A program made the translations under genes and the position numbers. Below are positions 46,450 through 58,059 of a DNA stretch of 64,000 nucleotides, one piece after another; position 1 is the first letter of the stretch, and every line of letters starts with the position of its first letter. Where the stretch lies: NCBI GenBank assembly GCA_025617745.1, contig CM046869.1:15147168-15211167 (forward strand). The letters are read 5' to 3'. The notes under the pieces are model-generated. The model had not been told where the DNA came from and did no database searches. It was given only the letters and a program-made list of their open reading frames with translations. Origin of the DNA: Heliocidaris erythrogramma (Eukaryota > Echinodermata > Echinoidea > Camarodonta > Echinometridae).

Positions 46450-48120
46450 GTGACATGGTACATGTAGTACCACCATGGGTTTTTAAGGAAATGGAGGTTA
46501 ATTTTATATGGAATGGTCACGATAAGATTAAGAGACTTTTTATGGCAACAATGACATGAAATGAAAACAATTTTTTGATTATACATTTAAAACGGTAGGG
46601 GGAAGGTTAATATTTCTCTGCAATTACGATTGCAATTCCATTAATATTAAAGTACCCGATCTCTACTTGGATTTTTGGAATATCTGGAATTCTTTACAAG
46701 AGAAACAATTTATTGTCAAAGAAACACATGATGAAGATCAAATTTTCTTTAACAATACTTTTATTAAAGGTAGGATTTTTCATTTTAATGGAAAGCTATT
46801 TTATGCAAACATTTTTCAAGTTAAACATCTGATTGGCGTAATATCAGATCAGGGGATTATTTCATAAGGAAAGGTCTAAATGTAGACGATATATTTTTCC
46901 TTAATGATGTATACAGTAAGTTACCAGTTCCCTGGAAGGTGAAAAGAAGAAAAGATGATACTTTGAATCAGGGGCGGATCCAGGATTTAGTATAAGGGGG
47001 GGGGGGGGGGGGACACACAAATACAGGTTTGTTGGTTTTTGGGTCTGCCAGCTTCTCAAAAAGTCGCTCAGTGGAGGGGGGGGGGGGGGGGTGACAATTT
47101 TTCGCCAGACCTCCAAAATTCGTTCGGGTGGGGGGTATGGTGGTCCAGTTTCCCTCCATAATTCTCTGACAAGAAAAAAAAGTTTTCATTCTAAAAAAAG
47201 GGGGGGGGGGCACAATCGACAAAAGGAAAATGCATACTTTTCTTCCAAAGAGGGGGGGGGGGGGGGGGGCACGGGCCGGACGTGCCCCCTGGATCCGCCA
47301 CTGCTTTGAATGACACTTTTGACTTTTCCAACATTTACTTTAATATTAACAAGAGTGTACTCCTTTGAGTCTCTGTCTTCCAAAATGCTCTACAACATTT
47401 TGATTAGTAAAATAAAGGATTCCTTTGTTTTTAAACATCCAGACGTATTAGTTTTAAATCTGGATAAGTCAGCAGTGGCAACATGTTTTACACTTCCCAG
47501 ATTTTGCACTCTAGATTGGAAGTTTACATAGCGTTGTTTTTTGTAATGATAAACTATACACATTTGGACTAACTCAATCAAATTTATGCTCATTTTGTAA
47601 AAAAGGTATAGAAACATATTGCCATGCCAATGTAAATAAGTGTACAGAATATGGAAGGAGGTGGGAAAGGAATTAAAAATGTTTCAGCTACTTAATCTGC
47701 AATGGATTGATGTGTTATTGGACTTTAGAGTTAATATGAAAGACAAATATATGAGTTAATAATGTACTGATTATTGTCAAATATATGATTTACAATTTTA
47801 CAATAGTCGTAAATTTGGAAGGATTCCTACTACTAAATATATATTTAGGGCTGTAGAGAACTAAAAAAAAAAAATGAATATGAAAAAGCAAGAATTAAGG
47901 ACAAACTAATACTACATTATAAAAAAATGGAAAATTTCACTCCTTAAAAGGAGTGAATATCACACATATATTTATATGTTTTAATACCTATATATTTACT
48001 TATATTATTATTTCTATATTAGAAAAAAAATACTTTAATATTGGAATTATTATTATTACTATTACTATTATTATTATAATTATTATAATTAATGTATTTA
48101 TTCATGTCTTTTCCTCACTC
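46450..48120 (+). pseudogene. L1/Tx1-like LINE ORF2 3' end, decayed
   Basis: Plus-strand blocks read FIWNGHDKIKR (about 46503-46535), YLDFWNIWNSLQEKQFIVKE near 46660-46725, VYSKLPVPWKVKRRKDDTLN up to the MITE at 46969, DTFDFSNIYFNINK after it, then SFESLSSKMLYNILISKIKD (about 47364-47425) and SNLCSFCKKGIETYCHA near 47580-47625. The order and the Cys-rich C-terminal motif resemble the distal part of ORF2 of L1/Tx1-type LINEs. Multiple frameshifts and stops are present. An ATT-rich end is at about 48045-48090. Confidence 0.6.
46969..47303. mobile_element. hAT-type MITE with exact 8-bp TSD
   Basis: The element begins CAGGGGCGGATCCAGGATTT and ends with the complement of CAGTGGCGGATCCAGGGGGC. CTTTGAAT flanks both sides exactly (46961-46968 and 47304-47311). 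Removing the 335-bp insert and one duplication rejoins the LINE reading frame. The interior carries four poly(G) runs and no transposase. Confidence 0.92.
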
Positions 48121-48149
48121 CCTCACTCTCTCATTGATCCAACCACTTA

Positions 48150-49580
48150 ATTGTTAGCATTGTGTTTTTATTATTGCAACAATATGGTTACAGAACTCCA
48201 CCGATACGAAACAATATAATAAATAATGTAACATAAAATTGAAGAATTGAAAATGCGCTGCATGTAGTGTATCCTATATGATGACAGTTTGGCTTATCAT
48301 GTATACAATACTATGGGTTATAAAGCAGCACCTTCACCTTCTTTCTTATCTTTGAATATCTTTATTCAGATTGCAGATTTTTCACTGTATTATCTGTTTT
48401 GTATTAATTTATATATTTTGTTTACAATGTATAAAAGATAAAGCCTTTCTGTAGAATTTTCTGGTCTTAATATCTGAATAAAGGCAAAAAAGCATTAAAG
48501 GGTCCTATCTTCCCTTATAAGATCTTTGCTTATAGCAACAGCACGTACGTGCACGTGGTGACCATGCCAATCAATCATATCATGATCACAAAAAAACAGA
48601 TAGGCCTACCGTACAACACCACACCAGTGCAATATAGTCGTAGCACTTCCGATGAATCCGATTCCTAGCTAGCTGGTTAAATGTACGGTAATAGGCCCTA
48701 CCTACGTTTAACGCTGCTTTAATGAAGTTCTAAGTTTCTTTAGCACGTAGGTAAGTAAGATCTCTTCAACCTCTTCAACATACTTTTGAGGTTGTGACCA
48801 CTGCCAAAATTGACACAGCCCCCACATACATGTTGTACTTGTAGTAACTTAGTGATCATCATGGTGATCATGCCTTTGAAAAGTTTGATGGTGATGCCTG
48901 AAAGGTTCCGTGAGTGCCAACATCTAGTCACAGCCTGCTAATCAAAGAATTAGCTAGCAGTTCTAAAGTTTAACTTTGAGCTATCAACACCAACTGTTTA
49001 CCAAGGAGACTACTACGGTACTAGGGCATGAAATAGGCCCACAGGCCACAGCGAAAGACAACAACAGTCAACAACAACAACCGTGAGTGGGCTAAGCCAG
49101 TTACATGGCCAGGCCTAATGCCAATGGCTAAGCTTCCGGGGGAGAAAAGTACTAGGCCTAGTGCTCCGTTGGCGTTGTGTGGTGCGTCGGATCCATTTTT
49201 ATTCATCGTCAACTTCACAAGCATGCAGTATGTGTATGACTCATCAGTTTCTTAAAATCATGTGAATTCATCACTACCTGACTACCCTGTACTCCACAAT
49301 GACAATATGCATATGCATACTCATGCAATCTAACTTTTCTGTGCTTATTTATTGTTTGCATTGCATTATATCACTACATTTTTAGTGTACTTGTAGGCCT
49401 AGACAGAAATAATCATCTGTGCTAATAGTAATACTTCTTCTTCTTCCAGTGCAGTACATCCCTCTTAAAAGAGTATAGGCCTAGTCGTACTTTGTGCAGA
49501 AAAGGTTTGCGGTCGTGGGAACAAGTGAAAGTGAAGTGCTGTGACGAACAAATAATATTGCTACGGTGCAAGTAAAAATT
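48150..49580. other. Noncoding stretch rich in TAGGCCTA
   Basis: No gene is supported. The palindromic word TAGGCCTA occurs at 48601, 49153, 49394 and 49476 here and further copies follow at 49687 and 49846. The rest is unique-looking. Confidence 0.45.
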
Positions 49581-49589
49581 GGGTCTGTC

Positions 49590-49794
49590 ACTTTAACGAA
49601 GAGTGACTGAAGAAAGGCGGTGCAATTCTACAGTGCTGCTGTCTGAGTTGTAGGTGGTGTCCCCTTGTCCCTTCAGCTGCGGGGTATAGGCCTAGATATG
49701 GTGGATCTGCAGCAATGGCTACAAGGCCATTCATAACACTCATAGGTACACGCCATTGCCGATTATGTAGTAACGCAGCCAACACACATCCCAT
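49590..49794 (-). pseudogene. LINE C-terminal tail remnant
   Basis: The minus frame reads MNGLVAIAADP and TRGHHLQLRQQHCRIAP, which resembles the conserved C-terminal tail of CR1/Jockey-like LINE proteins, where a short domain rich in Arg-Gly-His and Cys-Arg-Ile follows the RT. The RT at 50424-51659 stops before this tail, and about 630 bp separate them. It may be the same insertion with an insert between, or a separate fragment. Confidence 0.45.
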
Positions 49795-50423
49795 ACCTAA
49801 ACTGCATCACTGTGCATTTCTGGCTATATTTAATTGAAACTCATATAGGCCTATTGCAGTTTACTTAAATCCAAATACTTAGTTATGTTGAATAATAGAT
49901 GATTAAAACTTACCAGGTTGTTTTGTGACCTTTGAAGAGGGTTTCCTGAAATTTTGGGTCCTTTTTGTTGATAACTGCTATCGAGACTGTCCCGTCAGCA
50001 TCCAGTTTGTATTTTTCACGATTATGATGAAGGGAGCCCTCAGCGCTCGTAGTAGTACCGGCGCGATCGGTTCGTCGATCTCCTATGAAGACCTGGAAGG
50101 GCCAAACTGACGACGTAAAAAAAATAAAAAATATTACGTACGTACGTATCTACGGTGCGTAACCATGTAGAGCGGCCTCACTAGTGCGCAACATATTGAG
50201 AGCAGTCGTCATCCGTATGGAGGTGTGGGTAACAAGTACCAAAAAGAGGGCTGTAAATGTAAGTTTTTATAACTTTCTACATTTTGTATCTTAACGAACT
50301 GATAACTTAAAATCTAAAGAATGATACTTAAGTATCAGTTTGCCCACAAAAACCTCCATTTCAAACAAAATTACATCTGTATCCCCAATACCCAGTATAC
50401 ACACATGTATATGATCCTAATGG

Positions 50424-51659
50424 TCAATATGACCATTGCTTGCTGATGTGATTCATAATTATGTACACCATGATCATCTTGCTATGAGCTCTTCGTTCAG
50501 AGAGTGTCTGCCATTGGAGCTTCTGTAGCATTGCAGTGACACTGCTCCGTTGACCATAGTCTGAATTTACAAAACGGGCAGCTCTCCGTTGCACCATTTC
50601 TATCTGGGATATGAGTTCTTTGGTATGTGGATCCCATACTGTAGAGGAGAACTCTAAGGTTGGTCTGACGTATGTTTTGTAGGCTTGTTCTTTGATTCGT
50701 GGAGTGCATTTTCTTAAGTTACGCCGCAGGAAAGCAAGGGTGCTGTTGCTCTTCTTGCAGATATTATTGATGTGACATTTCCACTTAAGGGTCCGATGGA
50801 TGGTGACACCCAAGTACTTTGCCTCGTCCACTGTGCGAAGTGCTGTCCCATGGATGGAATAGGGAGTCGGAGCAATACTTTGGTTGCGCTTGTTGGTGAT
50901 TCTCAGCAACTCGCACTTGTCAGCATTAAACGACATTAGCCACTTACGTTCCCATTCCTGAAGGTTGGAAAGATCTTGGTTTAGGGCTTCAGTGTCTTTG
51001 CAGGACTCGATAGATCTGTAGAGAAGTGCGTCATCAGCATAGAGGCGTATAGATGATAAGACGCAGTCAGGGAGGTCATTTATAAAGACCAAGAATAGCA
51101 GGGGTCCGAGGACAGTACCCTGGGGCACTCCTGAGGATACATTTACACTGCTGCTCTTAACTCCTTCGAGTATTACTCGTTGGGAGCGTCCTTGGAGGAA
51201 GTCGCGGATCCAGGACAGGAGCTGACCTCTGATTCCATAAAAATGTAGCTTCAGGAGAAGGCGTTCATGTGGTATGCGATCAAATGCTTTGGAGAAATCC
51301 AGTAATATTGCATCGATCTGTTGTTTGTCGCGTAAACCGGCAGCAAGATCTTGAACCGTGACGAGCAGTTGGGACTCACATGAGCGTCTCTTTCTAAACC
51401 CAAACTGGCATTCTGTGAGTAGACTGTGGGTATCAAGATGCCGCATTATCTGACTGTGGATAATGTGCTCAGCAGTCTTGCAGATGATCGAGGTGAGGGA
51501 GATTGGTCGATAGTTCTCTGCCTTGTGCTTGTCGCCCTTCTTGAAGATAGGAGTAACATTCGCTGCCTTCCAATCTTGAGGAATTTTGCCTTGATGAAGG
51601 GAAGCATTGAAGATGAGACAAAGGACATAATAATAGCTAATATGCCCAGTAATCCTCAA
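50424..51659 (-). pseudogene. CR1/Jockey-like LINE reverse transcriptase, 5'-truncated
   Basis: A 411-residue open frame with an intact RT core: PIFKKGDKHKAENYRPISLT (37-56), motif A LLDFSKAFDRIP (Asp121), GVPQGTVLGPLLF (177-189) and LYADDALLY with YADD at 207-210. The thumb region reads KYLGVTIHRTLKW. The open frame begins in the RT because the upstream endonuclease domain is missing, as usual for 5'-truncated LINE copies. The frame is intact across the whole RT, so the insertion is younger than the other LINE relics here. It would copy LINE RNA at the target site if complete. Confidence 0.88.
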
Positions 51660-52299
51660 ATTGGCAAGAATCCTACCTAGGATATCAAAAAAAATCAGCA
51701 GAACGGAGGTATAGGCCTAGATAGGATTTGTATGGAGCGGAGGTATAAAGCCTTAAACAGGCCTTCACGTTTAGAATTTGGGTGGAGCTCCATAAATCAC
51801 ACTCCTTATTTTCTCGAGGAGCTCAATTGAGCTCCTTACAATCACTCTCCCGAGATTTTTGAGGAGCTCAATTAAATAAAAAGGTGCTAAAATGCCAAGT
51901 TTCCATGAATTTGAAATTCCGTATTTCGATTTCACGATTTGGCAGAGCTGTCAACCTTGTGCAACCAAAAAAGGAATCATCATGATGGCAAAAATAAAAA
52001 GGAATTTACAGCAAAAAAAACGAATACCTGGCTTCAATAAAAGTTCAAACAAAACTACGGTAACCTCGCGCGACATACTTCCATTGCAAAAATGCTCATT
52101 TCTTATGCTGAAATGTCTCGTCACATTTTTCCCTTTGATGGCTCACTCACGCATTATATACTAAATTGGATCATATTGATTTTTACACACACAAGCTAGA
52201 CAGATAGCTCAGAAACATTCCTGACAAATTGCATTGCTGGAAACCAACTTGTTAAAAAGTTAAAATTATAATTAGCCTAGGCCTATAAATATAACTTAC

Positions 52300-52587
52300 A
52301 CATGCAAATTCAACGCCTTTTGTGCTTGGCTTTATGAAAGGAAATCGTTGTTTGTAATGCTCTTTAAACTTCTGTGACCGTTTTCCACTCATTTTGATCA
52401 AATCCTCTCTAGTTTCGCGAAATAATTCCGTTAAATCCACGATCTTGACAAAGCCGGTGCGCAGTTCAGCAAGCGTTAATACATTGCCCCACATATAGAG
52501 ATCGGTGCTGTGCTTACATGCGTTTTGCATGGCCTGTACGCTACGTGGGCACCGCTGCATGCGAATAAAACATGTTTTCGCAGTCAC
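52300..52587 (-). CDS. Candidate 5' coding exon, possible lead-in to a BED-like zinc finger
   Basis: The minus frame from ATG 52587 gives 96 codons and ends at TGT followed by a consensus donor GTAAGT (52299-52294), phase 0. The C-terminal part reads MSGKRSQKFKEHYKQRFPFI and GVEFAC. From memory, similar segments precede BED-like zinc fingers in hAT-transposase-derived proteins of marine invertebrates, with the last Cys as the first zinc ligand. No following exon carrying the rest of the finger was found at lower coordinates. An internal Met may be the real start. It could be a host gene or part of a transposase gene. Confidence 0.4.
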
Positions 52588-52931
52588 ACGACCCAGTCAC
52601 ACGACGGAAGAGCGATCGAAACTTGCGTTATTTGAATGATATACCGTACATGTACCATTGATCAGTTTGGGGTCGGTTTCGTCGGTGGGACTGTAACATT
52701 ACGTGTATCGATAGCTCAAACCCGGAAGTCATAGACAACACTGTATTTTCGTATACATGTACACAAAAATGATTTTTCAAGTCGAGTTGCTCCGAGTTGT
52801 ATTTGCAACAAATAAGGAGCGCTGTCGTTAGTGCTCCTGACTATGGCTTGAGGAGCGCGGTAGGAGCGCCAGCGCGATCACGCTCCTCAAAAATGAAGGC
52901 CTGCTTAAAAAAGGCTTAATAAACTAAGTAA

Positions 52932-53885
52932 AGCCTAGGTCACAACCCGCCGTACTTGCAAGTGCGTGCTGTCTGCGTGCAAAAACGGCAAAATTTGTGG
53001 ATCCGTACGTGGTGAGTACTGCGTCTGTACGGATTTTGAGCACGCAGACAAGACGTAGAATTTTTAGTGCAGGAGGAACTTTCGCTGCATTCAGGCTGCG
53101 GGCGGTCTACGGATTCACCCCCGGTACGGTTGATGTTCGTTGACGTGCGTGCCCTCTGCTGCTAACGAGCACACAGCGCACGGACTCCGTGAGTTTTTGA
53201 AACTTTTTCCCAGTTACTTGCTCTACGAACAACGCACCTAGCACGTGATAAGTGCGGGGTCCGTGCTTGTTCGGCGCTTCTCCAGTTTAGTTGTCCAGTG
53301 AGCACGCAGAACTCACGTAAACCGCATCGAGGAAGTACGTGCTATGCACTTACAACGCACGTTGTGCGCGCTGATTTCTGCAGGATATATAAAAGCCGAG
53401 CAGACTGACGAGTATCATCATTTCGTCTCCAAGATGCCCAAGAAGCTTAACAAAAAGGGGTCAGCTCAAAAGACAGCTAATAGCTAATAGGAACAGAAAC
53501 GGGCCGTAGATGATGTAAAGGCAGGCGATGAACAGATGAGGAAAAACTCAAGTTTATCGTACTTGCACGCACTTACTCCCTGCAAGAAAGTACGGCCTCT
53601 GTACGATAACGAGGCAACGGCACGGCGATCGTACGTTGTAAGCACGTTGTAAGCATGTAATACTTACCAGGTGCGCAACGTACGATGCACGCAACCACTC
53701 ACGTCCAGGCGTGGCGTGCGGGCCACCTACTTACACCTTGCGTTGTTGTGCGTGTGAAGTGCGTTGACGTACTCCTTCCCTGCTCTTGCTACTCCCTCCT
53801 CACATTTTCAGGAAAACGTGGCGGACGTGGCCTCCGTAGAACACGTACGGACTAAAAACATGCACGGCGGGTTGTGACCTAGGCT
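52932..53885. mobile_element. PIF/Harbinger-type nonautonomous element, TAA target duplication
   Basis: The left end AGCCTAGGTCACAACCCGCC is matched by its complement at 53866-53885. TAA flanks both ends (52929-52931 and 53886-53888). The 954-bp interior is GC- and CpG-rich compared with the flanks and full of GTACG and GCACG words. A short frame starting at 53433 (MPKKLNKKGSAQKTANS) ends quickly. No transposase remains. Confidence 0.88.
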
Positions 53886-53924
53886 TAATAGATCTAGTTC
53901 AGCAAGATCAGATTCGCTGTCAAT

Positions 53925-54041
53925 TGCTTGTGGTCTAATGGTAAAGGCGTCTGGTCAGACTGTCAGAGTATTCTCCTTCTACACTGCACTCGCATTAAGG
54001 TCCCAGGTTCGAATCCCGCTCTTTCTTGCTGATAATTTTTT
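53925..54041 (+). ncRNA. tRNA-like RNA polymerase III unit (tRNA pseudogene or SINE head)
   Basis: TGGTCTAATGG at 53931-53941 fits the A-box consensus and GGTTCGAATCC at 54006-54016 fits the B-box exactly. A T6 run at 54036-54041 could terminate transcription. The boxes are about 65 bp apart, long for a simple tRNA. The T-stem pairs poorly and no acceptor stem closes, so a functional tRNA is unlikely. It lies 40 bp from the end of the Harbinger element. Confidence 0.5.
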
Positions 54042-56712
54042 CAGTTATGAATCGATAACGGTAGCGTTTATTCTGTTATAAATAATTGAATTTCAAGAAT
54101 GAAAACCAAGAAACTTGACTAATTATTCACTTGGTCAGGCGGATTTAATGGCGGCTGGGCATAATAACGACTTTGGCCATCATCTGTTTATATGGGGAAT
54201 CGTTTATTGAATTGTCCATAGAGATCCTATAATAGACAGTAGAAGCACTCTTCTGTGTGGAATTGAACAGGCCGCGCCATCTTAATCCGGGCAATTAAAA
54301 AGTCCGCGTCCTGCCTTTCCTGTAGGCCTACTATTTTCCTTGGTTTTTATCAATATATATATGCAACTTAAAACTCACATGGCCAAATTTAGTTATGTTT
54401 TAAAATGTTCTGCATGTCTTTTACTTAAATTTAAATGTATTTATTTGTCATCTAATTATTATTTCTTCCTATAAACAATAATATTCATGATATGTGCTGT
54501 ATACAAATATACAAATTTCCTATGATAGTATTTGGATTCAGAGAGACAAGGGTGGGGAGGGAGGAATTAAAATATACATATAGAAAGAGTGATCACATTT
54601 TGTGCAGCGTTAATTGATAAAGATTTAAAAGTGAACCCCCCCCCCCAAAAAAAAAAGAAGAAATGAATAAAAGAATAAATAATAAACAAATCTTATCTTA
54701 ATCTCATACAGTTGACAACCAAACTTGTTTCCTGGTCTTTCAATATCCTTGATTCTTTCGCAGGACAATGGTTACATAATTTAGATTACTCCTCCATGAC
54801 TTAATTCAGTTCATGTATTATATATATTCCAGATTTGTAATCGTATCCAAGATATTTCAAATATGTACTTGTATTTGTAAGAGGCAAATCAATGAATGCC
54901 TTTCGCTCCAATTTGATCCAATCTTTACCTCTCCTATCTACTCTCTCCCTTCTCTCTCTCTCTCTCTCTCTCTCTCGCTTTGTTTTTCTCCCTTTCTCTT
55001 TTAATGTGTCCTCTTTCTTTTGGCCTGCCCCCCCCCCCCCCCCTTCAGTTTTTTTCTCACATAGGGGCCTTGTAATGATCATTTATGCATTCTTGTTGAA
55101 GCTTGCTCTTGTCATACAAATCTGTGTATGCATTTTTTATCTCTTACTAGTATATGCTGGATGTATCACAGTTCGATAATATTACTGCAATTCGGCCCAC
55201 AAGCCGCAAATGCGTTTCTTTTTTATCAATACACCATTTTGAATAAATGAATAGATAAATGAATAAATGAATAAATAGATGAGATAAAAGATATATAATT
55301 TCCATAACAGATGACTTTGGTGTCTATTTCACAAAATCTATGTGTGAAAAATTGCAATAATACTAAATACAGCGCATATTCTAGGAAGAAATAATTAGAT
55401 GACAAAATATAAATACATAGGTAAAAGAGAAGCAGAAGATTAAAACAATTATATTTGGCCATGTGAGGTTTAGGTTGCATATAGCTACACAAACCAAGGA
55501 AAAATAGTACAGAAAAGTGATTTCTCTAACTGTACAGTCCAACGTTAGACTGCCGGGTCCTTTGTCAACTAAGACGCTCTCCCTAAAACAGGAAATTTTG
55601 GCAAACTCATTTCAGAATTGAATTATACATAGATGATCATCTAATTCCAGATTTTTTTCTTGTAAACATTCCATATGAAACTGAAAAGATGATAAAATAT
55701 TGCAATTTTTGTTCTGTACAGACAGTTTGAGCCTTGTAATGTTGATCGCAATTCAATCAAAATTGATCGGCAATACACCGACTGTACCATTATGCTTTTC
55801 TCAAGGCCCCCCTATTACGGCATATATGAGAGCAGCCATTCAGTCTCTATATGTACGTACATGTACGGAGCTTAGTGGAGCCAAACGTCTCAGTGCAACA
55901 GCCGATGGTACAATACAGAGAGACTGAAGCTTTTGGTCTAGTTATCACATTGATTATCGCACATATCGCATCCTGCATTTTGCAAATTAAGTTTCCATTT
56001 TTGTTAGACTATTTGCCTATTTGCCTATTTTTTGAAGATGAAAAATGTGAATCGTTTTAATGGATGCTTGTAGTAACTGAACATCACATGTTTTGAATAC
56101 TGATAAATTTGTTGTACTAAATTATCTTACTGGTACTTGTTAGAGGAATACATGAAACAGTAAAAGATATAGACAGTAAAAGGGAAATATTCAAGCCTTT
56201 ACTTGATATAATGTACTTGGTGGGGCCCACTCATGGGAGTTATTTGAACCATCACTATATGGGGCTGTGCCAATTTCAGCGGCGGTCGCAAGTCAGTTTC
56301 TGTTTAAATTGGAAGTTGGTTTTCCCTTTTTATAAAGGGAAAGACCCTGTCTCCATAGGTTTGGGAGTTTTGCTTTCATTTTAGATATCAGATTCAATCT
56401 CCATCAGTACACAAATTTCCTTTGAAAGTTTGATTGAGGTGAAAGTACATGTAACCTGTGTGACATCGATTTTATTCAAAATTTTACACAATAAGGCATG
56501 ATTTCTTTCACCTGCCATGGAAAATGATAATGGATATAAAAATTATTGAAAATGCCACTCGCCTTTTTCTTTATATGTACATGTACATGTAAGTCAAGAC
56601 CGTTTTCATACATGTACATTCAATTTCCTACTGATGATAGACCCATAGCTTTTTTGCTGGCAATGTGTGCATGTACAGTGTACACATGCAGATCATGATA
56701 AATTGTTGCGTT
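54042..56712. other. Noncoding stretch with (TC)n and poly(C)
   Basis: A TC microsatellite (about 54950-54976), a poly(C) run (about 55028-55043) and AATGAATA-type units (about 55243-55277) are visible. No gene is supported. TACATGTA is frequent from about 55.8 kb. Confidence 0.45.
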
Positions 56713-57517
56713 TGTGACCAGGCACCACAAAACCACTAAAAAAGTCGCCAGATATGAATCTTTAGTTAAGTTCTGATTCGGAAAGAGCAGATTCTCAGCT
56801 TTAAAATGATATATAACTCATTAGCATTGGATGTTCCTAACTCACTGTACAAAGAGAAGAATGCACAGTCCCTCATAATGTTACTTCTGAGATATAAGGG
56901 TTTAAAGTTTGCAACTATTGAAGCACTCTGACTTCCAAGGTGTTGTGCTAAGGTGACAAAGGGAGGATTAGAACTCAATGAAAATTTCTGTGAAAGGATT
57001 ATCAGATTGTCCTAAAACTTGGCATACTCCTGTTCATTATAGTGCACAAGTATCAGTGCAAGAACTTACTCTGTTTAAAATTTATGGGAGATCAAAATGA
57101 GACAAGTATTCAGGGTCGTAAGAAAGAAAAGTAATACAACAAAATCCAGAGAAGACGCATAAAGACTAATAAAAAAAAACTGTCAAAAATACCACTTTTA
57201 GATTGTTTGGTGCCTCCAAATTTTTAGATTACTTACATGTAGAAAATAGTATACTCTGTCAGGAAATACCCAAAACTAAAATAATAATACAACAAAATCC
57301 AGAGAAGACACATAAAGTCTAATAAAAAAACTGTCAAAAATACCACTTTTAGATTGTTTGGCGCCTCCAAACTTTTAAATTACTTAGAAAAAAGTATACT
57401 CTTTCAGGAAATACCCAAAACTAAAATATGACTATGCCAACCAAAAACACATTCATTGAGCTCTAACTGAAAATCACACACTGCGACTTTTTGGTGGTTT
57501 TGTGGTGCCTGGTCACA
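56713..57517. mobile_element. TIR element with internal tandem duplication
   Basis: TGTGACCAGGCACCACAAAA (56713-56732) continues into CCACTAAAAAAGTCGC, and the complement is at 57483-57517, giving TIRs of about 35 bp. The 805-bp element has no coding capacity. No target duplication beyond TT could be assigned, so the superfamily is open. Confidence 0.75.
57132..57428. repeat. Tandem duplication, period about 152 bp
   Basis: Two units starting AATACAACAAAATCCAGAGA (57132 and 57285) match almost throughout, with small indels, and both end with GGAAATACCCAAAACTAAAA. The duplication lies inside the TIR element. Confidence 0.9.
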
Positions 57518-58059
57518 TTTTATGTTGTCATTCATTTTAAGCAAAGTGTACACAGTGTTTAATATAAGTATAATAAATGGAAGTCCATCCTAGTATTTAG
57601 TTGATTTGAGTAAAAGCAGAAAACAGATTAGTGAAAGTTTGAGCAAAACCTGATAAGAAATAAGAAAGTTGTGAATTTTTGAAGGTGTAATCTATCAAAC
57701 ACAAATTGGCAACTTCGTGACATATCTTGTGAGCTACTCTCCCATTTGCTCTTTACAGAAAATTGAATAAATTTTGATTTTCTTAGTTGATGAAGGAATA
57801 CATTTGTTTCATAAGGTTTTGTAAAGAAACATACGGGCCATGGTTTTATCAAGGATGCATACTGTATGATTCAATATTTTCTTCAGAAGAAATGGAAATA
57901 TATGATTTCTTCAGTACAGGGCAAATGGAAGAGGAGCTCGCAAGATACATACTGTGTACGTCACAGAGTTGCCAATTTGTGTTTGATTGATTACAGCTAC
58001 AAAAATTCATAACTTATTTCTTATCGGATTTTGCTCATGTTTTCATTGATCTGTTTAAT

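Noticed and set aside
46901..47383. Proline- and glycine-rich open frames
   Set aside because: They come from poly(G)/poly(C) runs in the hAT MITE.
53925..54041. Functional tRNA gene
   Set aside because: A and B boxes are present, but T-stem and acceptor stem do not pair and the box spacing is long.
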